NCBI RefSeq assembly: GCF_030678915.1
Contig: NZ_JAUUTZ010000001.1
Coordinates: 248,001-312,000, forward strand
DNA length: 64,000 bases
Direction of reading: 5' to 3'
DNA from: Paracoccus wurundjeri
GTDB taxonomy: Bacteria; Pseudomonadota; Alphaproteobacteria; Rhodobacterales; Rhodobacteraceae
In this document: positions 53,203-61,629 of the stretch, one piece after another
Layout: the number at the start of each line of letters is the position of its first letter
How positions within the stretch are numbered: the first letter of the stretch is position 1
Position numbers and translations under genes: made by a program
Notes under the pieces: generated by a model
What the model was told of the DNA's origin: nothing
Seen by the model: only the letters and a program-made list of their open reading frames with translations
Databases searched by the model: none

Positions 53203-56088
53203 ATGAACATGTATTCAATCGATCGGGCAATCGATCGGGCGCGCGGCCGGGTGACGGCAGTCCTTGGCCCGACCAATACCGGCAAGACCCATTACGCCAT
53301 CGAGCGGATGCTGGCCCATCGGACCGGGGTGATCGGCCTGCCATTGCGGCTGCTGGCGCGCGAGGTCTATGACCGGATCGTGAAGGCGCGGGGTCCTTCG
53401 GTCGTGGCCCTGATCACGGGTGAGGAACGTATCGTGCCCGAGCGGGTGCAATATTGGGTCGCCACCACCGAGGCCATGCCATCGGTTGCCGCGGATTTCG
53501 TCGCCATAGACGAGATCCAGCTTTGCGCGGATCCCGAGCGGGGGCATGTCTTTACCGACCGCCTGCTGAACATGCGCGGGCTGCACGAGACGCTTCTGCT
53601 GGGCAGCGACACCATGCGGCCGACCATTGCTGCGCTGGTGCCGGATGTGCAGTTTCAGCGGCGCGAGCGGTTCTCGGAACTGACATGGACCGGATCGAAG
53701 AAATTGTCGCGCATGCCCGCGCGTTCGGCCATTGTCGGCTTCAGCACCGATGACGTTTATGCGATGGCCGAGCTGATCCGGCGGCAAAAGGGCGGTTGCG
53801 CCGTGGTCATGGGGGCGCTGTCGCCGCGCACCCGGAATGCACAGGTGGCCATGTATCAGGCGGGCGAGGTCGATTATCTGGTGGCGACCGATGCCATCGG
53901 CATGGGGCTCAATCTCGATATCCGTCACATCGCTTTCAGTGCGACCCATAAATTCGATGGCCGGCGCGTTCGGGCACTGTTCCCGCATGAGTTGGGCCAG
54001 ATCGCCGGCCGGGCCGGGCGGCATACCGATTCCGGAAGTTTCGGCGTGACCGGCGAGGCGCAGCCGCTTGACGCCGGACTGATCGAGGCGCTTGAAAATC
54101 ATCGCTTCGCGCCGATCCAGCGGCTGATGTGGCGCAATGGCGCGCTTGAATTCGGAACGATGGACCGGCTGGTTTCCAGCCTTGAGGCGGCTTCGGGGCA
54201 TGAGCTTCTGGCACGAGGGCGCGAGGCCGACGATCTGGCGGCACTTAAATCCCTGCGCGACATGCCCGAGATCCGCGACCGGGTGCAGGACGGGCGCGAC
54301 GTGCGGCTGTTATGGGATGTTTGCCGGGTGCCGGATTTTCGGGGAATATCGCCCAGCGAACATTCCAGCCTTCTTGCCCGGATTTTCGGATTCCTGCGGG
54401 AAGGGTCGATTCCGTCCGACTGGATGTCGCAGGCCGTCAAACGGATTGACCGGACCCATGGTGATATAGACGCGCTGTCGAAAAGGCTGGCATATATCCG
54501 CACCTGGACCTATGTGGCACAGCGAAGCGGATGGGTCGAGGACGAAAACCATTGGCGCGGCGAAACTCGCGCTGTAGAAGACCGCCTGTCAGATGCGCTG
54601 CACGCGGCGTTGACACAAAGATTCGTGGACCGGCGCACATCCGTGCTGTTGCGCCGGCTCAAGCAGAAGGAGAGCCTTGTGGCCGAAGTGAACGACAAGG
54701 GCGAAGTGACGGTCGAAGGCGAATTCGCCGGTCGGCTGGAAGGATTCCGTTTCCGTCCCGACCAGACCGCGACAGCGGACGAGGCGAAGATGCTGAACCG
54801 GGTCAGTTACGAGGCTCTGCGTCCGCATTTCCACCTGCGCGCGGACCGTTTCTACAACGCTCCCGACACTGAACTGGATTTCACCGAGCAGGGTGGGCTG
54901 ATGTGGGGCGAGGCCGCTGTCGGCAAGCTGATCAAAGGCGCGGATGCGCTGCATCCCGGTGTCGATATCTTTGTCGACGACGAAGCCGGCGATGAGATCG
55001 CCGAAAAGGTCCGCCGCCGTTTGCAGCATTTCATCGACCGCAAGATCGCCGCGCTGTTCGAGCCTTTGCTGAGCATGGAGAAGGACGAGGCGCTTACCGG
55101 GCTGCCCAGGGGTTTTGCGTTCCGCCTGATCGAGGCGCTGGGCGTATTGCCGCGCGCAAATGTTACAGCCGAAGTCAAGGATCTGGATCAGGAATCCCGC
55201 GGGATGCTGCGAAAGCATGGCGTGCGTTTCGGCCAGTTCACCATCTTCATGCCAGCGCTGCTGAAACCGGCGCCGACGCGGTTGCGGCTGGTGCTTTGGT
55301 CTTTGGCCGAAGGGCTGGACGAATTTCCCGAAAGCCCGCCTCCGGGGCTGGTCACGATCCCGCATATTCCCGAAGTGCCTGACGGGTATTACACATTGTC
55401 GGGCTATTGCCCTGCAGGCGAGCGGGCGATCCGTATCGACATGCTGGAGCGTCTGGCCGATCTGCTGCGCGCGCAGGATACGCGCGGCGGGTTCGAGGCG
55501 ACGGCGGATATGCTGTCGATCACCGGCATGACGCTTGAGCAATTCGCGGGGCTGATGCAGGGGCTTGGCTATGCCGCCGAACAGGGCGAGCGTGAAAAGG
55601 TGAAAGCGGCCGAATCCGAGGCCCCGGCGGCCGAGGAGGAAGAACGGCCTTCCGATGCGCCGATGACCGAGGAAGAAAGCGTTCTTGCCGCCGAGACGCG
55701 CGCCAAATGGGAGGCCGAGCAGGCAGAGAAACGCCGCGCCGAGGCTGAGATGTCCGGAGAAGCGGTGTCCGGCGAAGAGCCTCCGGTCGAGACCGAGATA
55801 TTCTATACGTTCCGCTGGGCACCCAAGCCGCGCGCCAATCGTCGCCCACAGGGGCAGGGCCGGCGCGAGTCGCAGAAGAATGCGCGATCCGAAGACGGCA
55901 AGCCGGGCGGCGGACGCGAAGGCGGCAAGCAAGGTGGCGGGCGCGAGGGTGGAAAGCCGCGCGGCAAGGGCGGCCCCCGAAAGGGTGGCAAGCCACAGGG
56001 CCCAAAGACCTTTACATCGCGACCGGAGAAAAAGGCCGATCCCGACAGTCCCTTTGCTGTCCTGGCGGTGCTTAAAGACAAGAAGTGA
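53203..56088 (+). CDS. SUV3/Mgp-type superfamily 2 helicase with basic C-terminal tail
   Basis: This RNA/DNA helicase-like ATPase of about 961 residues has Walker A VLGPTNTGKTHYAIERM near the N-terminus, the DExH-box variant AIDEIQLCAD, motif V YLVATDAIGMGLNLDIRHI and motif VI QIAGRAGRH, all in the first 300 residues. This matches SUV3-like helicases. A long unique region of about 550 residues and a charged linker (AEEEERPSDAPMTEEES) follow. The end is an Arg/Lys/Gly-rich tail with repeated GGREGGK units (about 895-940), likely RNA-binding. The start is ATG 53203 or 53209. It is coupled to an S4 protein by a GTGA overlap. Confidence 0.88.
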   Translation: MNMYSIDRAIDRARGRVTAVLGPTNTGKTHYAIERMLAHRTGVIGLPLRLLAREVYDRIVKARGPSVVALITGEERIVPERVQYWVATTEAMPSVAADFVAIDEIQLCADPERGHVFTDRLLNMRGLHETLLLGSDTMRPTIAALVPDVQFQRRERFSELTWTGSKKLSRMPARSAIVGFSTDDVYAMAELIRRQKGGCAVVMGALSPRTRNAQVAMYQAGEVDYLVATDAIGMGLNLDIRHIAFSATHKFDGRRVRALFPHELGQIAGRAGRHTDSGSFGVTGEAQPLDAGLIEALENHRFAPIQRLMWRNGALEFGTMDRLVSSLEAASGHELLARGREADDLAALKSLRDMPEIRDRVQDGRDVRLLWDVCRVPDFRGISPSEHSSLLARIFGFLREGSIPSDWMSQAVKRIDRTHGDIDALSKRLAYIRTWTYVAQRSGWVEDENHWRGETRAVEDRLSDALHAALTQRFVDRRTSVLLRRLKQKESLVAEVNDKGEVTVEGEFAGRLEGFRFRPDQTATADEAKMLNRVSYEALRPHFHLRADRFYNAPDTELDFTEQGGLMWGEAAVGKLIKGADALHPGVDIFVDDEAGDEIAEKVRRRLQHFIDRKIAALFEPLLSMEKDEALTGLPRGFAFRLIEALGVLPRANVTAEVKDLDQESRGMLRKHGVRFGQFTIFMPALLKPAPTRLRLVLWSLAEGLDEFPESPPPGLVTIPHIPEVPDGYYTLSGYCPAGERAIRIDMLERLADLLRAQDTRGGFEATADMLSITGMTLEQFAGLMQGLGYAAEQGEREKVKAAESEAPAAEEEERPSDAPMTEEESVLAAETRAKWEAEQAEKRRAEAEMSGEAVSGEEPPVETEIFYTFRWAPKPRANRRPQGQGRRESQKNARSEDGKPGGGREGGKQGGGREGGKPRGKGGPRKGGKPQGPKTFTSRPEKKADPDSPFAVLAVLKDKK

Positions 56089-56384
56089 CTGCCGAATCCG
56101 ACGGTTTGCGCCTTGATAAATGGCTTTTCCACGCGCGGCTGTTCAAGTCGCGCGGGCTGGCGGCATCGCGGATCGAGGGCGGCGGGATCAGGCTGAACGG
56201 CCAGCCCTGCCGCAAACCCGGCAAAACCGTGAGGCCGGGGGACAAGCTGGTGGTCTCGATCCGCGGCCATGTGCGCAGCCTTGAGATTCTGGGCCTTGGC
56301 CTTCGGCGTGGTCCGGCTCCGGAAGCGCGTAAACTTTATCGTGAAGACGATAGTGGGACAGAAGACGGGTCGCCCGCCATATAG
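56085..56384 (+). CDS. S4-domain RNA-binding protein (Hsp15-like)
   Basis: This 99-residue protein consists almost wholly of an S4 domain: LRLDKWLFHARLFKSRGLAASRIEGGGIRLNGQP, then KPGKTVRPGDKLVV. This is the arrangement of Hsp15 (HslR), which binds stalled 50S subunits carrying nascent chains. The GTG start overlaps the stop of the helicase gene, so the two are co-translated. This supports a joint role in RNA or ribosome surveillance. Confidence 0.88.
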   Translation: MTAESDGLRLDKWLFHARLFKSRGLAASRIEGGGIRLNGQPCRKPGKTVRPGDKLVVSIRGHVRSLEILGLGLRRGPAPEARKLYREDDSGTEDGSPAI

Positions 56385-56557
56385 TTGTTGACCCGGAAGT
56401 TATTCCCGTATGGATTGTTATTCGCGGCCTGCGCATCTCGGCAGAACACCTGTCTGCACTTTCCCACGGGCGCGAAACCGCAGTCTTTTCGTCATAGGTG
56501 GTCTTGAATGATCCCAAGGCCAAGCGTACTTACGCGGCGAACGGAATGGAGCCTATC

Positions 56558-56896
56558 ATGACCTATGTCGTCACGGACAATTGCATTATGTGCAAATACA
56601 CCGATTGCGTCGAGGTCTGCCCTGTGGATTGCTTCTATGAGGGTGAGAACACCTTGGTCATCCATCCCGATGAATGCATCGATTGCGGTGTCTGCGAGCC
56701 GGAATGCCCCGCGGATGCGATCCGCCCGGACACCGAACCGGATATGGAGCAATGGGTCGAGTTCAACCGGAAATATTCCGAGCAGTGGCCGGTGATCACT
56801 CAGAAAAAAGACCCGTTGCCCACGGCCGAGGAAATGGATGGCGCCGAAGGCAAGCTGGAGAAATATTTCTCGGAAGCGCCGGGCGAAGGGGATTGA
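56558..56896 (+). CDS. fdxA: 7Fe ferredoxin FdxA
   Basis: This 112-residue ferredoxin holds one [3Fe-4S] and one [4Fe-4S] cluster. Cysteines in [14 protein letters not shown] (9, 12, 17, 21) and [12 protein letters not shown] (40, 43, 46, 50) follow the FdxA pattern, and the C-terminal extension of about 50 residues is also typical. The start is MTYVVTDN behind GGAG; a 20-codon extension in frame was excluded on family length. It is a common housekeeping ferredoxin in alphaproteobacteria. Confidence 0.95.
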   Translation: MTYVVTDNCIMCKYTDCVEVCPVDCFYEGENTLVIHPDECIDCGVCEPECPADAIRPDTEPDMEQWVEFNRKYSEQWPVITQKKDPLPTAEEMDGAEGKLEKYFSEAPGEGD

Positions 56897-57265
56897 GGCG
56901 GATTGTTACAATCCTCTGAAAAAGCGGTTGCAGCTTGCCGCGATTTGCGGGCGATTCGCGGTCGAGATTGCGTGATCGGTAGATTGATATTCTATTAATT
57001 ATTTGAATATAAATAAAAATACGGTCTTTCTGCACTGCCGCGAAACTTCTTCGCGGCAACTTCCTTTAATGTCTTATTTATGTTATGTTCAATTCCAGTC
57101 GCATCTGATGGGAGTCAGAGGCCCGGATGATATGCGCCGCTAGCTGCTGTTCTCGTGTCCTCTGCCGGGCGCGGGCAATTACAATGACCAAAACGGGCCG
57201 GACGCGGCATTTGCCGCTTTCGGTCCTTTGCGCCCTTCGCCAGGGCGCCACCTAGAGGAAGCCAT
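56897..57265. other. 369-bp gene-free region between fdxA and carD
   Basis: Just after fdxA a small hairpin GGATTG-TTA-CAATCC (56900-56914) could end its transcript. An AT-rich block at about 56980-57030 follows. Next comes a perfect 8-bp hairpin GCCGCGAA-ACTTC-TTCGCGGC (57037-57057) and another AT-rich stretch around 57065-57090 that may hold the carD promoter. The last 170 bp are GC-rich leader without an open frame that I trust. No tRNA-like fold was seen. Confidence 0.6.
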
Positions 57266-57775
57266 ATGTCGAAAGCCAAGAAAAACGAATTCCGCCCCGA
57301 TGATTTCGTCGTTTATCCGGCCCATGGAGTCGGTCGCATCGTGTCGATCGAAGAGCAGGAAGTGGCGGGGCTGCGGCTGGAAATGTTTGTCATTTCTTTC
57401 GAGAAAGACAAGATGACCCTGCGTGTGCCCACCGCCCGCGCGACCGAAATCGGAATGCGTGGTCTTTCCACCCCGGATCTGGTGGACAAGGCGCTTGAAA
57501 CGCTGAAGGGCAAGGCGCGGGTGAAACGTGCGATGTGGTCGCGCCGCGCGCAGGAATACGAGCAGAAGATCAATTCCGGCGATCTGCTGTCGATTGCTGA
57601 AGTGGTGCGCGACCTGCACCGCAATGACGAGCAGCGCGAACAATCCTATTCCGAACGTCAGCTTTACGAAGCGGCCCTTGACCGCCTGACGCGGGAAGTC
57701 GCCGCTGTCGCCGGGCTGGACGAAGGCGCGGCGCAAAAGCGCGTGGACGAGGTTCTGCTGTCCCGCGCGGCCTGA
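57266..57775 (+). CDS. carD: CarD-family transcriptional regulator
   Basis: This 169-residue protein has an N-terminal RNA-polymerase-interaction domain (FRPDDFVVYPAHGVGRIVSIEEQEVAGLRLEMFVISF, ~7-44) and a C-terminal helical DNA-binding domain (ARVKRAMWSRRAQEYEQKINSGDLLSIAEVVRDLHR). CarD stabilises open complexes at rRNA and other promoters and is essential in several alphaproteobacteria. It is monocistronic with a long leader and a strong terminator. AGAGGAAG precedes the ATG. Confidence 0.95.
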   Translation: MSKAKKNEFRPDDFVVYPAHGVGRIVSIEEQEVAGLRLEMFVISFEKDKMTLRVPTARATEIGMRGLSTPDLVDKALETLKGKARVKRAMWSRRAQEYEQKINSGDLLSIAEVVRDLHRNDEQREQSYSERQLYEAALDRLTREVAAVAGLDEGAAQKRVDEVLLSRAA

Positions 57776-57798
57776 ATAATCCTGAAAGTCATTTTAGG

Positions 57799-57825
57799 GG
57801 CGTCCTATCGCGGGGCGCCTTTTTT
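57799..57825 (+). terminator. Rho-independent terminator of carD
   Basis: GGCGTCC pairs with GGGCGCC (one G-T) around TATCGCG and is followed by TTTTTT. It lies about 25 nt after the carD stop and faces the end of the opposite-strand VOC gene. Confidence 0.85.
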
Positions 57826-57835
57826 CTGGCGCGAT

Positions 57836-58171
57836 TCAGTTTTCTGACCAGACAGCCATTTCCGTGCCTCCCGGTTCGCGAAACTGAAAGCGTCGCCCGC
57901 CGGGGAAATCGAAAATCTCTTTGGTGATCCTGCCTCCGGCCGCGCGGATGCGTGCCAGGGCCGCCTCCAGATCATCGCTTTTCAGGACGATCAGTGGTGC
58001 GCGCAAACTGACACGTTCGATTCCGCCACCAATCCCTGCGCCCTGTATGTCGCGATAATCGGGACCATATTCGATGAACTCCCAGCCAAAGGCATCCGCG
58101 AAAAATTTCTGGGTATCCTCCAGTTCCGGAGAGGCGAATTCCACATAGTCGATCCTTAGCCGATCACTCAT
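57836..58171 (-). CDS. VOC (glyoxalase/bleomycin resistance) superfamily protein
   Basis: This 111-residue protein is one VOC unit pair: RIDYVEFASPELEDTQKFFADAFGWEF, then the second beta-alpha module PLIVLKSDDLEAALARIRAAGGRITKEIFDFPGGRRFQFREPGGTEMAVW with the metal-type glutamate at the end. Such short proteins are often uncharacterised dioxygenase or lyase relatives. The start behind GGAGATCAGCAG was chosen; a longer frame runs antisense through ppaC and was rejected. Confidence 0.88.
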   Translation of the reverse strand: MSDRLRIDYVEFASPELEDTQKFFADAFGWEFIEYGPDYRDIQGAGIGGGIERVSLRAPLIVLKSDDLEAALARIRAAGGRITKEIFDFPGGRRFQFREPGGTEMAVWSEN

Positions 58172-58319
58172 CTGCTGATCTCCGATAATGTCGTGACAAG
58201 GTTTGAATGTACCTGTTTTGTTCTTTCCGGTCAATCTTGCCATGCGGCGATGGTCTGCTCGTGGACATCTGCAGTCAGCCCTCCTATAACGCCCGCAACT
58301 TCCGAACACAGAGGTTTGC

Positions 58320-59237
58320 ATGATCAAGGTTTTCGGCCACACCGCCCCCGACACCGATTCCACCGGCTCTCCCATCATCTGGGCATGGTACCTGAATGAA
58401 ATCCGCAAGACTCCGGCCAAAGCGATCCTGCAGGGAGAGCCCAATACCGAAGCCGCTTGGATGTTGGAACGCTGGGGGCTGGATAAGCCGGAAATCATCA
58501 CGGATGTCGCCTCTGGCGAGCAATGCGTGATCGTCGATACCAACAATCCGGCGGAACTGCCCGCCTCGATCAACGAGGCCGAGGTGATCGAGATCATCGA
58601 TCATCACATGCTGGCCGGTGGGGTAAAGACCCGCACGCCGATCAATATCACCATCCGGCCGCTGGCCTGCACCGCCACGATCATGCACGACCTGATCGGC
58701 GAGGATCTCGCCAAGGCGCCCGATGGTGTGAAAGGGGCGATGCTGACCTGCATTCTTTCGGACACGCTGGAATTCCGCAGTCCGACCACGACGCCCCATG
58801 ACCGCGAGGTGGCCGAGAAAATCGCCGGGGAACTGGGTATCACCATCAGCGAATATGCCGCTGAAATGTTCGCTGCGAAATCCGATGTAAGCGCGTTTTC
58901 CGAGGCCGAACTTTTGCGGATGGACAGCAAGGAATTCGAGGTCGGCGGCAAGAAGCTGCGCGTCTCGGTTCTTGAGACTACAGCGCCGCAGGTATTGCTG
59001 GATCGCAAGCAGGCTCTGATGGAGGCAATGCCGGGCGTGGCTGAAGGCGATGGCGCCGATGAGGTGATCCTGTTCATCATCGATATCCTGAAGGAAGAGG
59101 CAACGCTGCTGGTGCCTAATGACACGGTCAAGGAGATTGCCGAGAAAAGCTTTGATGTCACCGTGAACGGCGACTCGATCGTTCTGCCCGGAGTCATGAG
59201 CAGAAAGAAACAGATCATCCCGGTTCTGGCAGTCTGA
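58320..59237 (+). CDS. ppaC: Manganese-dependent inorganic pyrophosphatase (family II)
   Basis: This 305-residue DHH-family enzyme hydrolyses pyrophosphate. Metal ligands are visible in VFGHTAPDTDSTGS (residues 4-17), CVIVDTNN, and EIIDHHM, where the DHH histidines lie at about 95-97. The C-terminal DHHA2 domain ends SRKKQIIPVL, with the substrate-binding SRKKQ. Family II enzymes are Mn/Co activated and unrelated to the common family I PPase. The stop overlaps the start of the HAD gene by one base. Confidence 0.95.
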   Translation: MIKVFGHTAPDTDSTGSPIIWAWYLNEIRKTPAKAILQGEPNTEAAWMLERWGLDKPEIITDVASGEQCVIVDTNNPAELPASINEAEVIEIIDHHMLAGGVKTRTPINITIRPLACTATIMHDLIGEDLAKAPDGVKGAMLTCILSDTLEFRSPTTTPHDREVAEKIAGELGITISEYAAEMFAAKSDVSAFSEAELLRMDSKEFEVGGKKLRVSVLETTAPQVLLDRKQALMEAMPGVAEGDGADEVILFIIDILKEEATLLVPNDTVKEIAEKSFDVTVNGDSIVLPGVMSRKKQIIPVLAV

Positions 59238-60106
59238 TGAGCCGGATCATCGGGAACCTGTCGCAGATCGGTAGCGAATATGAGGCGCTGTTCTGTGATC
59301 TTTGGGGCTGTCTGCATAACGGCAAGCAGCCCTATCCTGCGGCGGTATCGGCGCTGCAAGACTATCGCCGGCAAGGGGGGAGGGTCTGTCTGATGACGAA
59401 TGCCCCGCGCCCCAAGCAATATGTCATCGCACAGCTCGAACGGATGGGCGTGCCCGGGGACGCCTGGGATCTGGTGGTCAGTTCAGGCGATGCGGCGCAG
59501 GACGCGATGTTCGCGGGCGCAGTCGGCCGCAAGGTCTGGCATATCGGCACCAGCAAGGATGACGGGTTTTTCGACGATATTCCGGCAGATTGGACAGATG
59601 CCCCTACGGTGTCGCGCGTGTCTCTGGAAGAGGCCGAGGGCATCGTCGTGACCGGTCCCTTCGATGAAGAGAATGAAGTCCCCGAGGATTATCGCGGCAG
59701 GCTGACGCAGGCGCGGGAACGGGGGCTAAAATTGCTTTGCGCCAATCCCGACGTGGTCGTGGATATGGGCGAAACGCGGATCTATTGCGCCGGCGCGCTG
59801 GCCGAGCTTTATGGGGATATGGGCGGCGAGTCGCTGTATTTCGGCAAACCGCATCCCCCGATCTATGAGCGTGCGCGCCGTCTGATGGATCTTGGCGACA
59901 GCGCCCGGGTTCTGGTCGTGGGCGATGGTATCCGCACCGATGTGCTGGGCGCGCAGCAAGAGGCGCTTGATTGCCTGTTCGTTACCGGGGGATTGGCGGC
60001 GCAGGCATTCGGACCCGATGTCGAGAACCCGGATGAGGAATTGCTGCGCGAGTGGCTTTCTGCGCATCAGATGACGCCAAAATACAGCATTGGCCGGCTT
60101 CGGTAA
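59237..60106 (+). CDS. HAD-superfamily hydrolase, class IIA (TIGR01459-type)
   Basis: This 289-residue phosphatase of the NagD-like class has motif I YEALFCDLWGCLHNGKQPYP (nucleophile Asp in FCDLWG, about residue 19) and motif II VCLMTNAPRPK. The motif III/IV segment is YFGKPHPPIYERARRLM...VLVVGDGIRTDVLGAQQEALD. The DLWGCLHNG variant marks the alphaproteobacterial TIGR01459 group of unknown substrate. It follows ppaC with a one-base overlap. Confidence 0.87.
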   Translation: MSRIIGNLSQIGSEYEALFCDLWGCLHNGKQPYPAAVSALQDYRRQGGRVCLMTNAPRPKQYVIAQLERMGVPGDAWDLVVSSGDAAQDAMFAGAVGRKVWHIGTSKDDGFFDDIPADWTDAPTVSRVSLEEAEGIVVTGPFDEENEVPEDYRGRLTQARERGLKLLCANPDVVVDMGETRIYCAGALAELYGDMGGESLYFGKPHPPIYERARRLMDLGDSARVLVVGDGIRTDVLGAQQEALDCLFVTGGLAAQAFGPDVENPDEELLREWLSAHQMTPKYSIGRLR

Positions 60107-60171
60107 TTCATCCGGCAATAAAATTCCATTTTTCAGGTCGTAAAGAGATATTTTCTTGCGTCACGCAGCCT

Positions 60172-60188
60172 ATGCTGCTATGCAGCAT
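60172..60188 (+). promoter_or_regulatory. CTGC-N3-GCAG palindrome before phaJ (PhaR-type operator)
   Basis: ATGCTGC-TAT-GCAGCAT is a perfect 7-bp inverted repeat whose core CTGC-N3-GCAG matches the site described for PhaR, the PHB-responsive repressor of Rhodobacter and Paracoccus. TTGCGT lies at 60156-60161 with a possible -10 TATGCA inside the palindrome, so a bound repressor would block RNA polymerase. It precedes the hydratase start by 26 nt. Confidence 0.6.
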
Positions 60189-60214
60189 GAATTGATCTGA
60201 ACCCGGCGCATCTG

Positions 60215-60670
60215 ATGGAACCTGACATGCTGGACAATCTTCCTCGTGGTACGATCGTGATCGAAGATCTCGAACTGGGCATGACGCGCTATCTGCAAAA
60301 GCAGGTAACCGATCGCGATATCGAGATGTTCGCCCAGGTTTCGACCGATCACAATCCGGTGCATCTGGACGATGATTATGCGCAGGATACGATCTTCGAG
60401 GGGCGGATTGCGCATGGAATGCTGACGGCGGGGCTGATCTCGGCTGTGATTGGGGAACAGCTTCCGGGGCATGGAACGGTCTATCTTGGGCAGACATTGA
60501 AATTCATGGCGCCTGTCCGCCCCGGTGACATGGTTCGCGCCGAGGTCACGGTCGAGGCGATCGACCATGCGAAACGTCGGGTGACTCTTGCAACCCGCTG
60601 TCTCGTCGGCGATACGGTCGTTCTGAAAGGCGAGGCTGTCGTATTGGCACCAAGTCGTAAGTTCGACTGA
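60215..60670 (+). CDS. phaJ: MaoC-like (R)-specific enoyl-CoA hydratase (PhaJ-like)
   Basis: This 151-residue hot-dog hydratase has the hydratase-2 motif in DHNPVHLDDDYAQDTIFEGRIAHGMLTAGLISAVIG, where the catalytic Asp and His lie. It converts trans-2-enoyl-CoA to (R)-3-hydroxyacyl-CoA, a route from beta-oxidation into polyhydroxyalkanoate. The operator-like palindrome upstream supports a PHA link. A second ATG (MLDNL) four codons on is also possible. A GC hairpin follows the stop immediately. Confidence 0.82.
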   Translation: MEPDMLDNLPRGTIVIEDLELGMTRYLQKQVTDRDIEMFAQVSTDHNPVHLDDDYAQDTIFEGRIAHGMLTAGLISAVIGEQLPGHGTVYLGQTLKFMAPVRPGDMVRAEVTVEAIDHAKRRVTLATRCLVGDTVVLKGEAVVLAPSRKFD

Positions 60671-60687
60671 CGGGGCGGAACGCCCCG
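60671..60687 (+). terminator. Hairpin between phaJ and ribF
   Basis: CGGGGCG-GAA-CGCCCCG begins at the base after the phaJ stop codon. It has no T-run of its own; GGGGGCATTTTG follows, which includes the ribosome-binding site and TTG start of ribF. It may attenuate or influence ribF initiation. Confidence 0.4.
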
Positions 60688-60699
60688 ATAGGGGGCATT

Positions 60700-61629
60700 T
60701 TGCAGATCCATCGTGACTGGACCGGATTGTCGGCAGATTGTCGTGACGCGACGGTTGCCATGGGTAATTTCGACGGCGTGCATCTGGGCCATCGGGCAGT
60801 CATCGAGGCAGCGGCAAAGGCCGCCGACGCGCCCTTGGGCGTTCTGACTTTCGAGCCGCATCCGCGCGAATTTTTCGCCCCCGACGCGCCGCCTTTCCGG
60901 CTGATGAATGCCGAGGCCCGGGCCAATCGTCTTGCGCGTCTTGGCGTTCAGCAATTGTATGAACTGCCGTTCAATCAGGTTGTGGCCGGGCTAACCCCCG
61001 AAGCCTTTGCCCGCGATGTCCTGACCGACGGGCTGGGTATTCGCCACCTTACGGTCGGTGCGGATTTCCGCTTTGGCAAGGACCGCGCCGGCGATGCTCG
61101 GGTTCTTTCCGCACTTGGTGCGCAGATGGGTTTTGGCGTGACGATCGTGCCGCTGGCCGGAACGGCGGGACAGGAATACAGCTCGACCGCTATCCGCAAG
61201 GCACTGGCCGAAGGCCGGACGCGCGATGCCGAAAAGATGCTTGGCCATTGGCACCGGATCGAGGGCGAGGTTGTCCATGGCGACAAGCGCGGAAGGGATT
61301 TCGGCTGGCCCACCGCGAATATGAGCATGGAAGGGCTGCATCTGCCGCGACTGGGCATTTATGCGGTGCTGGTCGATGTGCTGACCGGCCCCGACCGCCT
61401 GTCCTGCCGGGGGGTCGCCAGTCTGGGCGTGCGGCCCATGTTCGGTCGCAATGCTCCGAATCTTGAAGTGCATCTGTTCGATTTTTCTGGCGATCTGTAC
61501 GGTCAGCATCTGTCCGTCGCTCTGGTGGAATTTCTTCGCGATGAAGCGAAATTCGACTCGGTCGACGTGCTGATCGAGCAGATCGGCAAGGATGCGGAAC
61601 AGGCGCGCGCGATTCTTGTAGGCGCGTGA
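60700..61629 (+). CDS. ribF: Bifunctional riboflavin kinase/FAD synthetase RibF
   Basis: This 309-residue enzyme phosphorylates riboflavin to FMN and adenylates it to FAD. The N-terminal nucleotidyltransferase domain has ATVAMGNFDGVHLGHRAVI (HxGH) and RFGKDRAGD. The C-terminal flavokinase domain has GRDFGWPTANM and ends near AQARAILVGA. The TTG start behind GGGGG is required because no ATG lies in frame nearby. The stop overlaps the YcgN-like start by one base. Confidence 0.95.
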   Translation: MQIHRDWTGLSADCRDATVAMGNFDGVHLGHRAVIEAAAKAADAPLGVLTFEPHPREFFAPDAPPFRLMNAEARANRLARLGVQQLYELPFNQVVAGLTPEAFARDVLTDGLGIRHLTVGADFRFGKDRAGDARVLSALGAQMGFGVTIVPLAGTAGQEYSSTAIRKALAEGRTRDAEKMLGHWHRIEGEVVHGDKRGRDFGWPTANMSMEGLHLPRLGIYAVLVDVLTGPDRLSCRGVASLGVRPMFGRNAPNLEVHLFDFSGDLYGQHLSVALVEFLRDEAKFDSVDVLIEQIGKDAEQARAILVGA

